Positions 10,801 to 21,270 are shown, counted from the stretch's first letter. The stretch is DNA of 30,639 nt from Phallusia fumigata (GCA_008931825.1 QXVZ01018000.1:1-30639); one strand, 5' to 3'. The notes: generated by a model not told the origin, from the letters alone. Translations and numbers: made by a program.

Positions 10801-12108
10801 AATGTCAAAGCAAACTTGCATCATGAAAAGGGACTCTGCATTTACGCCGAACCTGCGAAGTTCTAACAAAGGGACCGATTCCCATTACGTTACTGTGTAA
10901 ATACTTGTTACGCTTAACTGCGCGGCGGTGTATCGGTGCTGCGTCGTTAAATGGTGTAATTTACTGCCATTGTTAAGACACGCTTACAAAAAATGAATGA
11001 CTATGGGAGATAAGCTATGTCTTGTATGTAGGATTACCATTCGCCCTGTCTTAAACGCCGCTTCCCACTGTCACGCCTAGTCAAACAAGTTTATCTCGGA
11101 TTCAATCAGTCGGTAAACCATAACCTGGTGTGGTTAATTGGCCCGCATACTTATTAATAACGTGCATTATCGTGTCATATTTGGCATTGTTACATTACAG
11201 TGCGAATGTGAGTTGATTGTCCCCGTAATCACTACACAATTAATAGTTGGTTGCAAAGTGGTTTGCTAGGTTTTTGGTGCTGTAAGTCTGAAAATCAATC
11301 TGTCAAATTGTAAAAAATGCCCCTCCAAAAATGCAAGTAAAGAAATAATCTCAAAAGCCACTTCCCGTGTATGGAACATTTGATGGCAAAGTTCAGTGCG
11401 ATTGGTGTCGATTTATTTTTTTTAGTCGTTGTGGTTGTTCGATTGGGTTAAATTTAGCAAGTGAAGTAAAAACAACTCCTCATTTGCCTGCTTGTTTGAA
11501 AGCGTCCCGGCTTCAAGTTGTAAAAATATGGTAAGCCTATTTATATCAGGAGTTCTAAACTGTATACAACAATGGTACCTCGTTTTGTTATTTAACGTAA
11601 GTAATAACGTTACATTGTGGTAGTCTATTAAATGCATAACGGCCTGGGTCACAGACAATAAGCCTAAATCGAAAGACATCGCGTGTGTTCAGATCAACGT
11701 ACTTGAATCCAGCTCGGTCGCAACCGCCTCATCTCGGTTTTCTGCTTGTCGCGTTCTGGGTGTTTCGTAATCACATGTTCTCGATTCCACATAGATATTA
11801 TGAAATAAATTCCCATTTGCGAGATCTAAATCACATAAAAAGACGAACCAGTAACATTTCTAAATTTATTGCCTCAAAATGAAAGTAATTTCTACAGCCA
11901 AATCGCTTGCTGTGGCCTTGCAGCACTTTTTACACTCAAAAACACAATACTTTTCACAGTGCTTCGAATCAAGTTTATCATTAATAATTTCTTATAACAA
12001 TGACATACCTGATGTCCTTCCTGTAGTTATTTTTGTTCCTTGTTGTTGACCTTCTTTAATCCCAATTGTTTCGTATGCGTCACCATCGTTCGCATAGGTA
12101 TGGGCCAT
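4893..12108 (-). CDS. membrane-anchored intelectin-like lectin (16 exons)
   Basis: Exons in gene order: 12108-12009, 10689-10565, 10472-10448, 9365-9142, 9082-8977, 8916-8825, 8504-8339, 7576-7422, 7362-7304, 7247-7142, 6880-6725, 6671-6544, 5914-5829, 5373-5193, 5132-5053, 4996-4893. They sum to 1893 nt, all phases agree and introns are GT-AG. The start MAHTYANDGDAYETIG has no upstream competitor. Order of parts: cytoplasmic tail with YETI; TM (FVAAGFGLLLLAVVLVLSA); a Thr/Ser/Pro-rich stalk; intelectin signature AFCDMNTDGGGWTLVATINE and NWVNRDTFG; a 230-residue insertion; then PGFIQFYAKG, CVGG, DCNDF and the terminal IMIFYR. Basic residues before the TM predict a type II protein with the lectin outside the cell. 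Intelectins bind microbial glycans. Exon 12 carries an in-frame TGA (6572-6570), so this allele may be broken or the base misread. Intron copies at 7729 and 9939 are assembly duplications and do not affect exons. Confidence 0.85.
5829..7576 (-). other. insertion block inside the intelectin domain (6 exons)
   Basis: Exons 7576-7422, 7362-7304, 7247-7142, 6880-6725, 6671-6544 and 5914-5829 together encode 230 residues between the segment equivalent to vertebrate GHNLFGIYQKYPV and that equivalent to PVIPVVYDFG, which are nearly adjacent in vertebrate intelectins. Visible elements: IYPDVDAIMDK followed by FYYYDYEDEDR; a few paired cysteines; SRKSHPF; CRYHG and CDIFFFIYN. I recognise no known domain. 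The paralog has the same six exons (155, 89, 106, 153, 128 and 86 nt against 155, 59, 106, 156, 128 and 86 nt). Confidence 0.75.
6570..6572 (-). other. in-frame TGA in exon 12 of minus intelectin gene
   Basis: The codon lies between PSN and LFGYTM. The paralog reads ASN-I-LFGYTM, so the TGA replaces an isoleucine-like codon. The downstream donor (AA|GTATGT) and exon length (128 nt, as in the paralog) show the exon continues past it. It is either a real nonsense allele or a sequence error. Confidence 0.75.
7582..7876. repeat. 147-bp direct duplication across an N (unmerged contig overlap)
   Basis: 7582-7728 and 7730-7876 are the same sequence with two differences, separated by a single N at 7729. 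They lie wholly in the intron between exons 7576-7422 and 8504-8339 of the minus intelectin gene. This is best read as two contig ends that overlap and were not merged. Confidence 0.9.
9375..10098. repeat. 159-bp overlap copies flanking satellite and N
   Basis: 9375-9533 and 9940-10098 are near-identical copies with scattered substitutions; the second begins directly after the N at 9939. After the shared end CTGTTTCG the two diverge: the left continues into the CGATCG satellite, the right into a hairpin. They are probably two haplotypes of one intron. Confidence 0.85.
9602..9938. repeat. 22-bp CGATCG satellite with higher-order period
   Basis: About fifteen tandem units of roughly 22 bp with consensus near ATTTCTATATTCACCGATCGGG, each centred on a CGATCG palindrome. 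Variant units (GGCATTTCAATATC, TTTTTGTAATCGGG) recur in the same order about 110 bp apart, so a five-unit block was itself duplicated. It sits in the intron of the minus intelectin gene and runs into the contig join, so the true array length is unknown. Confidence 0.9.
10091..10250. repeat. long imperfect inverted repeat (hairpin 1)
   Basis: Left arm 10091-10139 and right arm 10201-10250 are reverse complements with a few mismatches (CTGTTTCG...AGCGCT against AGCGCT...CGAAACAG). An inner stem, TTAAGCTGATA with TATCCGGCTAA, continues to a 36-bp core at 10153-10188. No ORF lies inside. It looks like a foldback or MITE-like element or a structured transcript segment, in the intron of the minus intelectin gene. 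Confidence 0.85.
10253..10317. repeat. second hairpin sharing the 36-bp core (hairpin 2)
   Basis: Arms TTACCTTTAGTAGTTA and TAACTACTGAAGGTAA pair at 15 of 16 positions. The centre, 10268-10303, is the same 36-bp core as in hairpin 1 with three substitutions (CATTACATAATGCTGTCAAA begins in it), but the stem sequence is unrelated to that of hairpin 1. Confidence 0.85.
10565..10689 (-). other. transmembrane exon of minus intelectin gene
   Basis: A 125-nt exon (2 + 41 codons) with a basic stretch KAQVCLRSK before about 22 uncharged hydrophobic residues. This positive-inside pattern supports a signal-anchor, type II orientation. The next exon (10448-10472) is only 25 nt, exactly the length of its counterpart in the plus gene (16849-16873). 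Confidence 0.8.
12009..12108 (-). other. first coding exon: cytoplasmic tail with YxxI motif
   Basis: Encodes 33 residues plus one base (phase 1 donor, CAG|GTATG). An acidic residue precedes a tyrosine followed two residues later by isoleucine (GDAYETIG). The paralog at 16139 keeps D-S-Y-E-F-I and the following K-E-G-Q, so Tyr and Ile are preserved while neighbours change. The motif fits a hemITAM-like or YxxPhi endocytic signal; which one cannot be told from sequence. Confidence 0.7.
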
Positions 12109-12635
12109 GACTTTTCACCAAAATCGAAATCACCTAAACTTGTTTCAAAACAAACACAATGCCATGTAACTAAACCTGTATTGGCAAAGCACTGTCTAAG
12201 TATCTGGTAACCGTGATCGTTTCATTGAAAGCAGTGTGTTTTAGCTAAAACGAAAGGGATTTGAAAATGGGGTTTATTGATTAACGGCAGTTTATAGCCT
12301 CGTTAACATTTATGAACGTCACCGACATCTAGCTTACTCCATGTTTGCAACCGACAGTTTGATGTCAGTTTGTAACTCGAGTTCGTAACAAAATTATCGC
12401 TATGTTCGATAAAAATATGCAAACAACAAAATTAATTAGTGATACATGCACCATAAGAGCGATAAACCTAACCATCTTCCATATAGTAAACTTAAAACGA
12501 TCGGATACGTATAATAAAAGAGTACAACACAGACAATATTATAGGTTTTTATAATAACAGGACACAATTCCGCACTTGCAACCATAAACTTTCCTTTTTT
12601 GTTTATTGGGAATTCGGGAGCATTCAAATACCAAC

Positions 12636-12723
12636 CTTGAGCCTGCGGGGGCGGCGACCGTCCGTATTGCTGCGAAGGACTGGCGAGCATGTTGGGACAG
12701 TTCTCGCCCTTGTGCGGGTTGGC
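12636..12723 (-). other. GC-rich orphan coding exon candidate
   Basis: An 88-bp stretch much richer in GC than its surroundings, with a possible acceptor (TCTTAG|GCC) and donor (CAAG|GTTGGT) on the minus strand. It reads NPHKGENCPNMLASPSQQYG then a Pro/Gln-rich run. Codons end mostly in C or G, unlike the neighbours. I cannot name the protein and see no connecting exons, so it may be a gene fragment, an exon of an undetected gene, or chance. Confidence 0.3.
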
Positions 12724-12989
12724 CTAAGAGGTTTGGTCCCGCGTCTTATCAGTTGAGCGAACCTTAGGTGAAGTTAAGAGCCGGTCGGATTTTGACATTA
12801 TTACAAGCTCCTGGCTTCGCTGACAGTTAACAACATCGTGCAGGCCACACGTCAACACTTCATCTTTAGCGTAACAGCTTACGTTGCGTCTCATAATCTC
12901 AAGGTACAGAATAGAGAATCGAATAATAGAATAGTATAAGAAATCAGCGAAAATACGAAACGCTGTTTCGTTTAAGTAAATCTTGCGAC

Positions 12990-13180
12990 ACACTTCAACT
13001 GCCGCTCGCTCGCTGCGTGACTGTCAAGCGCGTCATCAGCGACGAAGCAGCGCATCTAGGAACAGCGGATGTGATTTCCGGTAGCGCTTTTTGCAAATGG
13101 AGTATTCGAAGAATGACAAAGGCTAAGTTGACAATAAATGCGGAAATAAAAGGCGCGTTCCCGGAATGTAAATGCACTGA
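12990..13180. promoter_or_regulatory. CpG-rich patch, possible promoter region
   Basis: A local rise in CG dinucleotides (GCTCGCTCGCTGCGTGACTG, GCGACGAAGCAGCGC) in otherwise AT-rich intergenic sequence about 0.9 kb upstream of the minus intelectin start. No defined motif is identified; this is a compositional observation only. Confidence 0.2.
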
Positions 13181-13359
13181 CTAAGCTTTTGTTGCTATTA
13201 AACCACAGTAAACGCTAACATATTCAAGACAGGTGGGCTATGACACAATGTGAACGGAAGAAGCTTGTTTGGTTGTTTAAAGGGAAACCTCAGTTGAACG
13301 ACATCATGTTTAAAGCAAACAGAGATGCGATAATTGTTTTTATCAAGGGTTAAGACTTA

Positions 13360-13860
13360 CCAGGTTTAACATTTAAAACACACATGTCGATTCACACTAA
13401 GGATAAACCCTATCGATGTGATGTTTGTGAGAAAAGATTTAGCCGAAGTGGAAATTTGAAAATACACATGCTGACTCACACTAAAGAGAAACCTCATCGA
13501 TGCGTTGTTTGTGAAAAAACATTAGTATGAATGGATATTTAAAAATTCATTTGTTGACCCATACCAAAGAGAAACCTCATCACTGTGTCGTTTGTGAGAA
13601 AAGATTTAGCCACGGCGGGACTTTAAAACGTCACATGCTGACTCACACTGAGGAAAAACCCCATCAATGTGTCATTTGTGAGAAAAAATTTAACCGAAGC
13701 GAACATCTGAAAAAAACACATGTTGACTCATTTTAAGTGAAACCCAGTATTTGTAATGTTTGCAAGAAAAGATTTAGCCAGGGTGGAAATTTATAAAGAC
13801 ACATGTTGACTCACACCAAGGAGAAACCCCGTGCGGTGGACATTTGAAAAAACGCATTTG
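13360..13860 (+). pseudogene. C2H2 zinc-finger gene fragment, decayed
   Basis: A run of C2H2 fingers with TKEKPH/TEEKPH linkers. One half finger (FKTHMSIHTKDKP) is followed by CDVCEKRFSRSGNLKIH, CVVCEKRFSHGGTLKRH, CVICEKKFNRSEHLKK and CNVCKKRFSQGGNL. Lesions: a frame break after the second CVVCEK near 13520 (one base lost in a run of A), another at about 13710 after EHLKK with a stop following, and a stop at 13794 within the last finger. No leader domain is seen upstream. This is the remnant of a DNA-binding zinc-finger gene, possibly a processed or duplicated fragment; it lies between the two intelectin genes. Confidence 0.85.
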
Positions 13861-16138
13861 ATTCATTTGAAGTCAGTATCAAAACTTTTCCCAAGCAAAT
13901 CGTTCAGAAAGGTTCCTAAATTTCAAGTATTATGAAACGCAAATGCTTAGTTTTAAATGTTTCGATTGGATCATTTGTTGTGGTTACCCAACAGCTGCAT
14001 GTTTTATTAATTTATTGTACTTCTTTCGTGTGCACCTTATAAAGAACATTGTAGTTAAGTTGTTATTATTTCTAACCATCGGTGTGTAAAGCGCAACCGA
14101 TTAACCAAACTACTGATTTATGTGCCGCATTACTTATCAATTAACGTTCGTTGCATTGTTGTAGTTGAGGCGTTGTAATGTGTGCTGTGCAAAACCAATA
14201 GCAATTGTGTTGTGGCTTTTTTCGAAAAAAACACCATGTTTATGATCGTACTTTTCGCTTTGGTGTGTGCTATGCGTTTTATGTGGTGTAAGACTCTGGC
14301 TAAATGGAACAGATCCGCGCTTTGCCGAATTTCGATCGACTTCATTTTTCGTTAACCATGTAAAACATGCAAATTCTCGTCTATAGTAAAGTGACATTTG
14401 TTACATCCGATCTCAGCGACAGACCGATAACGCAGAGTCCATCGGAAAAAATTCAGGTAACCAATGGCAAAAGCTGTGAAACTATGTCCGCGCTTACGTT
14501 ATGATCGGTTTGCACATACCGCTTTACAGTAGCTATAGTTCGAGTGGCGCATTCAAGCCCTAAGCGGTTGAAACGGAAACAATAGATCGTTCGTGGATCT
14601 AATCGTTTGTTAGTCCGTACGGCCTCCTGCCTACCGATGCTTTACGCAACGGACGGAAAACACCAGTGGGTGTTGCACAGTGCTTTTTTTGTGTGTTGTT
14701 ATCAGAACCGAAATGTGCATGACCACATTGAATCAAAAAGATTAGGATCATTTGATAACCTGTTTAGAACAGGAACAAACCTGCAGGAAACCGAAGGTAC
14801 GGTTGACTGCACAATGCCTATTTTATATTCTTGGTTTGCCAAACCCTGTTGGCTACCTGTGCGTGTCACAAAAAAAATTGTTAACTAGAAATCTTCTCAG
14901 AAAACCTGCTTAAATGTTTATATAGCCGCGAATGTTGTCAAATACCATTAGGTGTTTTGGCACAGAATGCGACACAAGCTTTTTGGCGTCAAAACCTCAT
15001 ATTTTCAGTGAATTAATGCCTTTCGATGGCAACAGCAAACATTAACCATGACTTGCGAAAGTTTTTACAGTAAAGCCTCAAATTTATGAGTGCCATGCAA
15101 ATTACACGCTGCCTCGTTAACACTTAAAGTTGCATATCTTTTACCTAAGGCTTGTATTTAGTTGCTCTCAAAATGAAGGTACAATAATAAATTGGCAAAA
15201 CGGGTTCAAACTTGCCTATCGTGATAATTTTACTTCTGCAAATGGAGCATAACTTACATGACTGAATGAAAACAAAAAAAGCCTTTCGTGCTTTGGTAAT
15301 CATTTAATGCCAACCACCTTTTTATCGTGTTATCCAAACACAAATTTCCAACACATAAACAACAAAGTAGTGTAACTGCATTCAGCGGAAATGTATACAG
15401 CAAAGGAATAGAGTATTGTTGATTGCTGCACCATGCGGAGATATGCAATAGAATGTTCGTTGAAAAGCGAGCATGGAAACAAACACAAAGAGCCCGCACA
15501 TGCACACCTTGTACATTAACACACGGACGTGCAAAACCGGAACTTGAATGAATGGCATTTCGGCTGCTCCGCACTGTTCCCTGGCAGGTTCGCCGATATA
15601 TTGTTGTATTTCTGTCAGATGATAACGTACGGTGATAAGAAGTGTAGAATAATTAATATGGTGGGTTGATTATTTGTATGTATGAGACTTTTATATGTTG
15701 CCGGTAAAACATTTAAGCGACTTAATGTTTAAGTTTTCATGCAGGGTTCCAAGCAGTCTTTGTGGTTGGTAAATCAGGATTTAGCAATACACCGGATTTC
15801 AGTTAAGTCGAAATCTTTGTGAAAAAAAAACGATAGCGAGCATAGTAAACACACCTGATACAATAATACACACTACGCGCGTACGAATGAAACAAACACT
15901 GAAACGAATCAGTAGCGTTTCCCTTGCTCCGTGGCTCTGTTGTTTTGCAGCAAGCGATATGATGAAATATAAGACATATGGCTTTTGTGTTATTTCCAAA
16001 ATGTTTTGTTCCAGCAATTAACTGAAAAATATAGAAAATTGTTATTTATGATGTAGCAAGAAACACACATTTAAAGTCAAACAACTGAAAAGAAATGTAC
16101 CTGCAGTACATTCGTTTTACATTTAACAAAAGTTTACC
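13861..16138. other. intergenic region upstream of plus intelectin gene
   Basis: About 2.3 kb with no supported gene. Short ORFs at 14607-14888 (+) and 15254-15574 (-) have no recognisable domain. The promoter of the plus-strand intelectin copy should lie at the right end, but I see no clear element. Confidence 0.35.
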
Positions 16139-19100
16139 ATAGCTCAAGTGTGTTTAAAGAGTGCTGAAGATAGTTACGAATTTATCGAGACGAAAGAGGG
16201 ACAAATGCAACAAGCGATGAATTCGACCACTGAAAGCAAAGTCGGTAAGCTTTTCCAGAATAAAAATAACTTGAGGGGTTTAAATCCTGTTTGAAAGGGT
16301 CAATTTTCGTTTGGAAAACACGCAATATTTTACTTTTTTACGCGGAATGTTTGACAGCTGCTGTCGAGGCAATTGAGGCTGAAACTGTGCAAGATTCTAG
16401 TAAGTTGTTTTGATATGTAATCGAAAATACTAAACTTTCTGTCAGATGTGGCTGTGATTCAAGTCTTCGGTTAACTGCTTTAATTCAAAATATCCACAAG
16501 AAAGTAATTTTGAACTTTCGTCCCATAGAGTCGCGTCACTGTTTTGCTGTTTTGTCCAATAAAGTTTGGTAAAGAAAAAATGCTTTACAGTTGCCAATAA
16601 TATGTTTATCGCACAGAGATTGTTAGCACACAATCAAGTACCACAGCACCAGAAGTCTTCGAAAAAGCGAAAATTGTATGAATATGATTTTGGTGTGTGC
16701 GGTTGTAATCCTGGCTGCTTTGGGACTCGTTTTCGGGATACTTTATTTTACAAAACACCAGGTATGTGTTGTTTGATAAAAACAGTTTAACCACAAAGTA
16801 AACTGGTTTTGATGTAATCCATCTATATGATTTCTTTTATCGTTTTAGAACGAGAATCAAGAAATTAAACAAAGTAAGTGTTGTCTTTTCCTACAAGCAT
16901 TTTCAATTGCTTTGGAATGATTTGAAAGCGATTGCGCTTTAGGTATTGCCTACATTTTCAAACCAGCCAAAACCAAAAACAATTTAGCATATAAATAATC
17001 AACGGTTGACCTATTACCCAGGCCTGATGTAAAAGAGTATGTTTTAAAATAAATTTCAATCGCTTAGCACCACAGACAACTAAAGCACCGCTGGGTACTT
17101 TCCCTAACCCGGCCGGTTCATGTGTTGAACTGAGAGACGTTGGGTTTAAAGACGGAATCTACGTCATACAACCTTTACTCACACCGTTTGAGGTATTTGA
17201 CGTATTCCTGTGAAGTAAAATAGAAAGCTTACATTATTAAACATAAATTAGGTGACTAGATCGTTAACACTGTTTCTCCTGTCCCTAGGCTTACTGTGAT
17301 ATGGTAGCAGCTGGTGGTGGATGGGTTCTTGCAGCAACTATCAACGAAAATAACTTTAATTTGACAGAAAGTAATGATGATGCATGGTTTCTTACGACAT
17401 CAAATAATCACCCGATTACCGCGGGTACATTTGATACTTTGTTTCAAAAACCTGTAAATTTTACTTTTTACCAGTTTTACATCGTTTTATCTTTATTAAA
17501 TCAGATTACCAAAATTGGACGAACACAAATTTGTTTGGAACATTTGATTCTTGTACAAGATCAGACTATAAAAGTCAAGCTTATTTCGAATACCAGGTAC
17601 AAACTGTTAAATACAAAATATGAAATACATTTTTTAACTATACATTTAAAGGGAAATGACGTCATGTTACGTCATGTTCCAAACCAAACACCGCTTGAGA
17701 TCAGCAGAAAGCAAAGGTTCTTGCAATATCAAACAGAGAACGGATTTATGTTAATTTATGGAGGAAACTTGCACAGAGTATTCAATTACCATTATCTACT
17801 GAAACCAAGAGATAGTAAGATAAATATTTTTCTTGTTTAATGATGCGATTAACAACATAAGTATGGCCTGATTCGAAAAAGTACAATAATCTTAAATATA
17901 CCAAAAGGAGTATATATCAATTTTTCCAATAAATGACAAAACAATTTTCGCAACTTATTCTAATATTTTTTTTTACTTTAAGCTTTTTATCCCGATGTCA
18001 GTTCAATGTTGGACCGGCTTGCAGCAAAATCCACAGAAATCACAAACCTGATTTCTGATTTCTATTTTTACGACTACGGATCTGATACCAACGTGCTTTC
18101 GGATAATAACTTGTTTGGTGATGGTTACGGAATGGAGGTAGGTCATCTAATTATCCATGCGTTTGTGGGATTCAAAACATGTGTTCATTTTAGGTCTATG
18201 TTTCAACAATCCAAAATTGCTCTCCAAACTATAATCAAACTAATTGTCGTAGTGGTTATGTAGATTATGGACAGAATTATAGGTAAGTTTATTTTTGAGA
18301 AAATTTGCAAATATGTCATTCTTACATAACTTTTTAGATGCGATCTTGGTAATATGATACAGTCGAGCCGAAAAAGTCATCCCTTCTTTGCCTTGTTTGC
18401 TGTGGGAAACTTTGATCATTGCTTTAATCACTTTTATTTTGGGGTTTGTACAGAATGCGTCGAGACACTGCCAAATTGTTAACTCATACGACCTTTGAAA
18501 TTTTTAGGCGCTTGCTGATCGACCGGATAATGATTCAAAAGTTGTTTACACAGGAAATCACACTCTCAACAGTTTCTTTTTACATTACGATGCTGGGTGT
18601 AGATATGGGACAACATATGCCAGCTCGTGCGATGTTTTGTTTTATATCATAAACATTGAGGTACATCACTATGTGTCAAAAATAAATTTAGACAAAATGT
18701 ATGTCCGCATACCAGAACAATCTGATTTAATATTAAAATATTAATCTTATCAAAAGTTCAATTGTCAAAGAACTTCAATTCAATGAAAGCAACTGATTGT
18801 TAACTTTTTTTGCACAGAAATGGAAATCATCTGGAAAGCCAATAATATATTTGTACAACATTTCATATGGCGACTTCTATTATTTTGATTGGAGAATTTC
18901 TGAACCTGCATCTAACATACTTTTTGGATACACAATGATTTCAATGTAAACTTACAAAAAAAGTTACAATAGTAACTGCCAAATCTGCAAGTGTAAAATT
19001 TAATTTCACAGTAAAAATGGACTTTTGATAAATGAGACAGAGATCAAAGCTTCCACCCACAAAATATTAGAAATTGTTTCGGAAACGGATCAGTTTTGTA

Positions 19101-19898
19101 AGTGAAATCTTTAAATGTTTGCATTACTAAGCAAAATTAGAGAATGTGCTTTGTTTGTCACCTGACGTTATCTCAAGGAGGTACGTTTTTTATTTTATTT
19201 ATTAGCAAATTAGAACGTGTGTTAAACATCACCACTACATTTATGGTTTCGCCATTTTCAGGCCCAGATTGCTTTTATGATGATGATGACGTACTTTTAG
19301 TACCGGTTCAATTTTCGATTGGAAACGAATCAGTGCTTGACTCAATGCTGCCACCTAGTGTGAAACCTCTTCCTACCGGTTTTATTCAGTTTCGTGCCTT
19401 TGGAAGCACTGGAAGCGTCTACGCAATGTGTCCAGCTGTCAGGTTTTTATTTTTTCAATTTAGAAAAAAAGTATTTCTATGCTTGTGGTTATGTCCTATA
19501 TGGTTCAGCGCTGTATCCACAGCTGTTTCGGGTGGGACGCACTACGGGTTGCGCGACAAAGGCCACAAATATTTGTTTTGTAACCAACACTCTTTAACCT
19601 CACACCAATTATTTTTTCACAATGTTGTTTTGTTTAGAGTGAATGATTGGCGAAGCGAATATGTGTGTATTGGTGGAATGAAGAATCCAAATTATCCCTA
19701 CTTGGATGACTGCAATGATTTTACAAGTAAGTTGCTGGTTTGATTTTTAAGATAACTTAAATATTTCTACTTAATCTGTTTCTAATTATCTCCGTGGATT
19801 GGAACGGACTACCAAACACACTTATTCAAACGTCTCCAGTAGATTATGCTCACGCCCAAAGAGACTTGAATTCCACAATTATGATGTTTTATCGATAA
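16139..19898 (+). CDS. second membrane intelectin-like gene, apparently damaged (17 exons)
   Basis: Exons: ?-16244, 16358-16399, 16617-16761, 16849-16873, 17068-17192, 17289-17424, 17505-17596, 17652-17814, 17983-18137, 18194-18282, 18338-18443, 18508-18660, 18818-18945, 19012-19097, 19262-19442, 19638-19726, 19795-19898. Tail EDSYEFIETKEGQ; TM (MILVCAVVILAALGLVFGIL); lectin start NPAGSCVELRDVGFKDGIYV; AYCDMVAAGGGWVLAATINE; NWTNTNLFG; a 239-residue insertion; TGFIQFRAFG; VCIGG; terminal IMMFYR. Exons 4, 7, 9, 11, 13, 14, 15 and 17 match the minus paralog in length to the base. Problems: no ATG (ATA at 16139 where the paralog has ATG), a one-base frame break before the TM within 16617-16761, and CG instead of AG before 19795. 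It is either a young pseudogene or a badly read allele. Exon 2 has no counterpart in the minus gene. Confidence 0.8.
16617..16761 (+). other. transmembrane exon with frame break
   Basis: The incoming phase gives an in-frame Thr/Pro-rich reading (STTAPEVFEKAKIV) that meets TGA at 16677. The transmembrane reading starts at 16678 one frame away and leaves in the phase required by the next exon. The length is 145 nt where 146 would fit (2 + 3n). No alternative acceptor places the TM in frame. Confidence 0.65.
17983..19097 (+). other. insertion block of plus intelectin gene (6 exons)
   Basis: Counterpart of the minus-gene block, 239 residues in six exons. It contains FYPDVSSMLDRLAAKSTEI, FYFYDYGSDTN, NCSPNYNQTNCRSGY, SSRKSHPFFALFAVGN, a CRYGTTYASSCDVLFYI stretch, and LFGYTMIS. 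All six exons are open and correctly phased here, including the codon that is TGA in the minus copy. Several NxT/NxS sequons suggest an extracellular, glycosylated segment. Confidence 0.7.
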
Positions 19899-21180
19899 AC
19901 TCATTTTAATTCAATGAGCCTCTTGTTACATTGCGACAAAAGTAATTGCGTAAAGTATTAGTCGTAAAAAACATTTTAACAAACCAAATTAATTTAATTA
20001 ATCACTGTACTAAATCTACGCATACTAAAACACTACATGTGCTTTTTAAGTAATCTACTTCACAAATGTGTTTTTAAATAATCTTGCAATCATTTTGTAA
20101 ATGAATTATTTGACACTATTTGCGTTGCCGAGTTTCACCTCAAACAAAATATTTATCCGCTGAAAAGACATAAATCTAGCAAACACACATTAGTAACTTT
20201 TTCTTCATGTTTTTGTCATACGGGATAGCCTTAGTTAATTTGTCATAATTTTCAATAAAATTAATAAAAACATGTAGTAAAACGTTTTTTTGTATGACAT
20301 AAATAAAGGTACCAGAAACCTCAGGTTGTACATCCTAAGTTAGCCTGCATGCAACATTTAAATTTAGAATTTAGCTTCCCAAACTTTACACAAGTTTTGT
20401 ATCTTATCTTATGACACAAATTTAACCCAAGGGCCAAGTCCTTTAGGCAACTTAACTAACAGAGTACATTCATCAACTGGACACCAATCAACATTGTTTC
20501 ACACCTGACTGCTAATCACCCGTTTTCATCTTACGTTACTCGCACTTTGTTTTATCTGACTTTTACACCGTTACTAATTGCGGCACGTTTTCCCTTTTTC
20601 TTCCCATGCACTAGACAAAACATACTTCTGAACGTCTTGCACTTCGATTTACAAAACCTAACTTTGCCGAAAATTGACAACTTCGTGTTACAGAAGTGAC
20701 TCAAAATACGCGTTACCTGCGTGTGCCAAGTTCATCAATTTGTCTAGCCACGCTGGCATTTTGTTTTCTTCCCAGATTTTGTCATACATCAAAGGCAGTT
20801 AACTACTTTTGTAGCTACCAAAAGGAGTCCACTGTGTTAAAGCAATATCCTTTATGTTATTTGTTTAAAAAGGACGAAATGGGATTGAAACCAACCACCT
20901 TACAAATAATAGAAGTGCAGCAAAACAGAAATTTCGGCGACAGTCTCATTATTAACGTTATCCATTGACTATTTTTAAAAAAAAATATATAAAAGCAAAC
21001 AAAACAATACATGTGCTACTATGAAAAATATAACTAACTGGAAAAAAGTAATTGGAAATCAAAAGTGTCCGAACTGATTATGCAGCCGGAGACGGATTTC
21101 TGTGATGTAAAAATGTGAAGAGGGCTTAGGGTTTTCGAAGCATCAAGCCAGTCACGATATCTGTCTGACGTAATCGTGGG
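19899..21180. other. no supported gene
   Basis: AT-rich 3' flank of the plus intelectin gene. Short ORFs (for example 20696-20968) show no domain or splice-supported homology. I see nothing else identifiable. Confidence 0.4.
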
Positions 21181-21189
21181 TGGGGCAGG

Positions 21190-21270
21190 GGCGTTGCCCT
21201 TGGTCGTTGTCACGTTTGCATGACGTGATTGGTAGGTTTGATTCCTGCTCGGCGTATATCAGAACCCACT
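21190..21270 (+). repeat. tRNA-derived SINE-like fragment
   Basis: Contains a box-B-like GGTAGGTTTGATTCCTGC, the tRNA T-arm pattern. No intact cloverleaf can be drawn, so this is a SINE relic rather than a tRNA gene. Confidence 0.35.

Noticed and set aside
15254..15574. 106-codon ORF (-) with cysteines and hydrophobic stretches
   Set aside because: No recognisable domain, no neighbouring exons and no homology I can name.
16566..16790. 74-codon ORF (+) over the membrane exon of the plus intelectin gene
   Set aside because: It is in the frame that gives neither the TM segment nor the Thr/Pro-rich tail; a shadow of the real exon.
19455..19600. Possible extra exon in the last part of the plus intelectin gene (reads ACGYVLYGSALYPQLF, GRTTGC)
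   Set aside because: Exons 19262-19442 and 19638-19726 join in phase and match the minus paralog and vertebrate intelectin without it.
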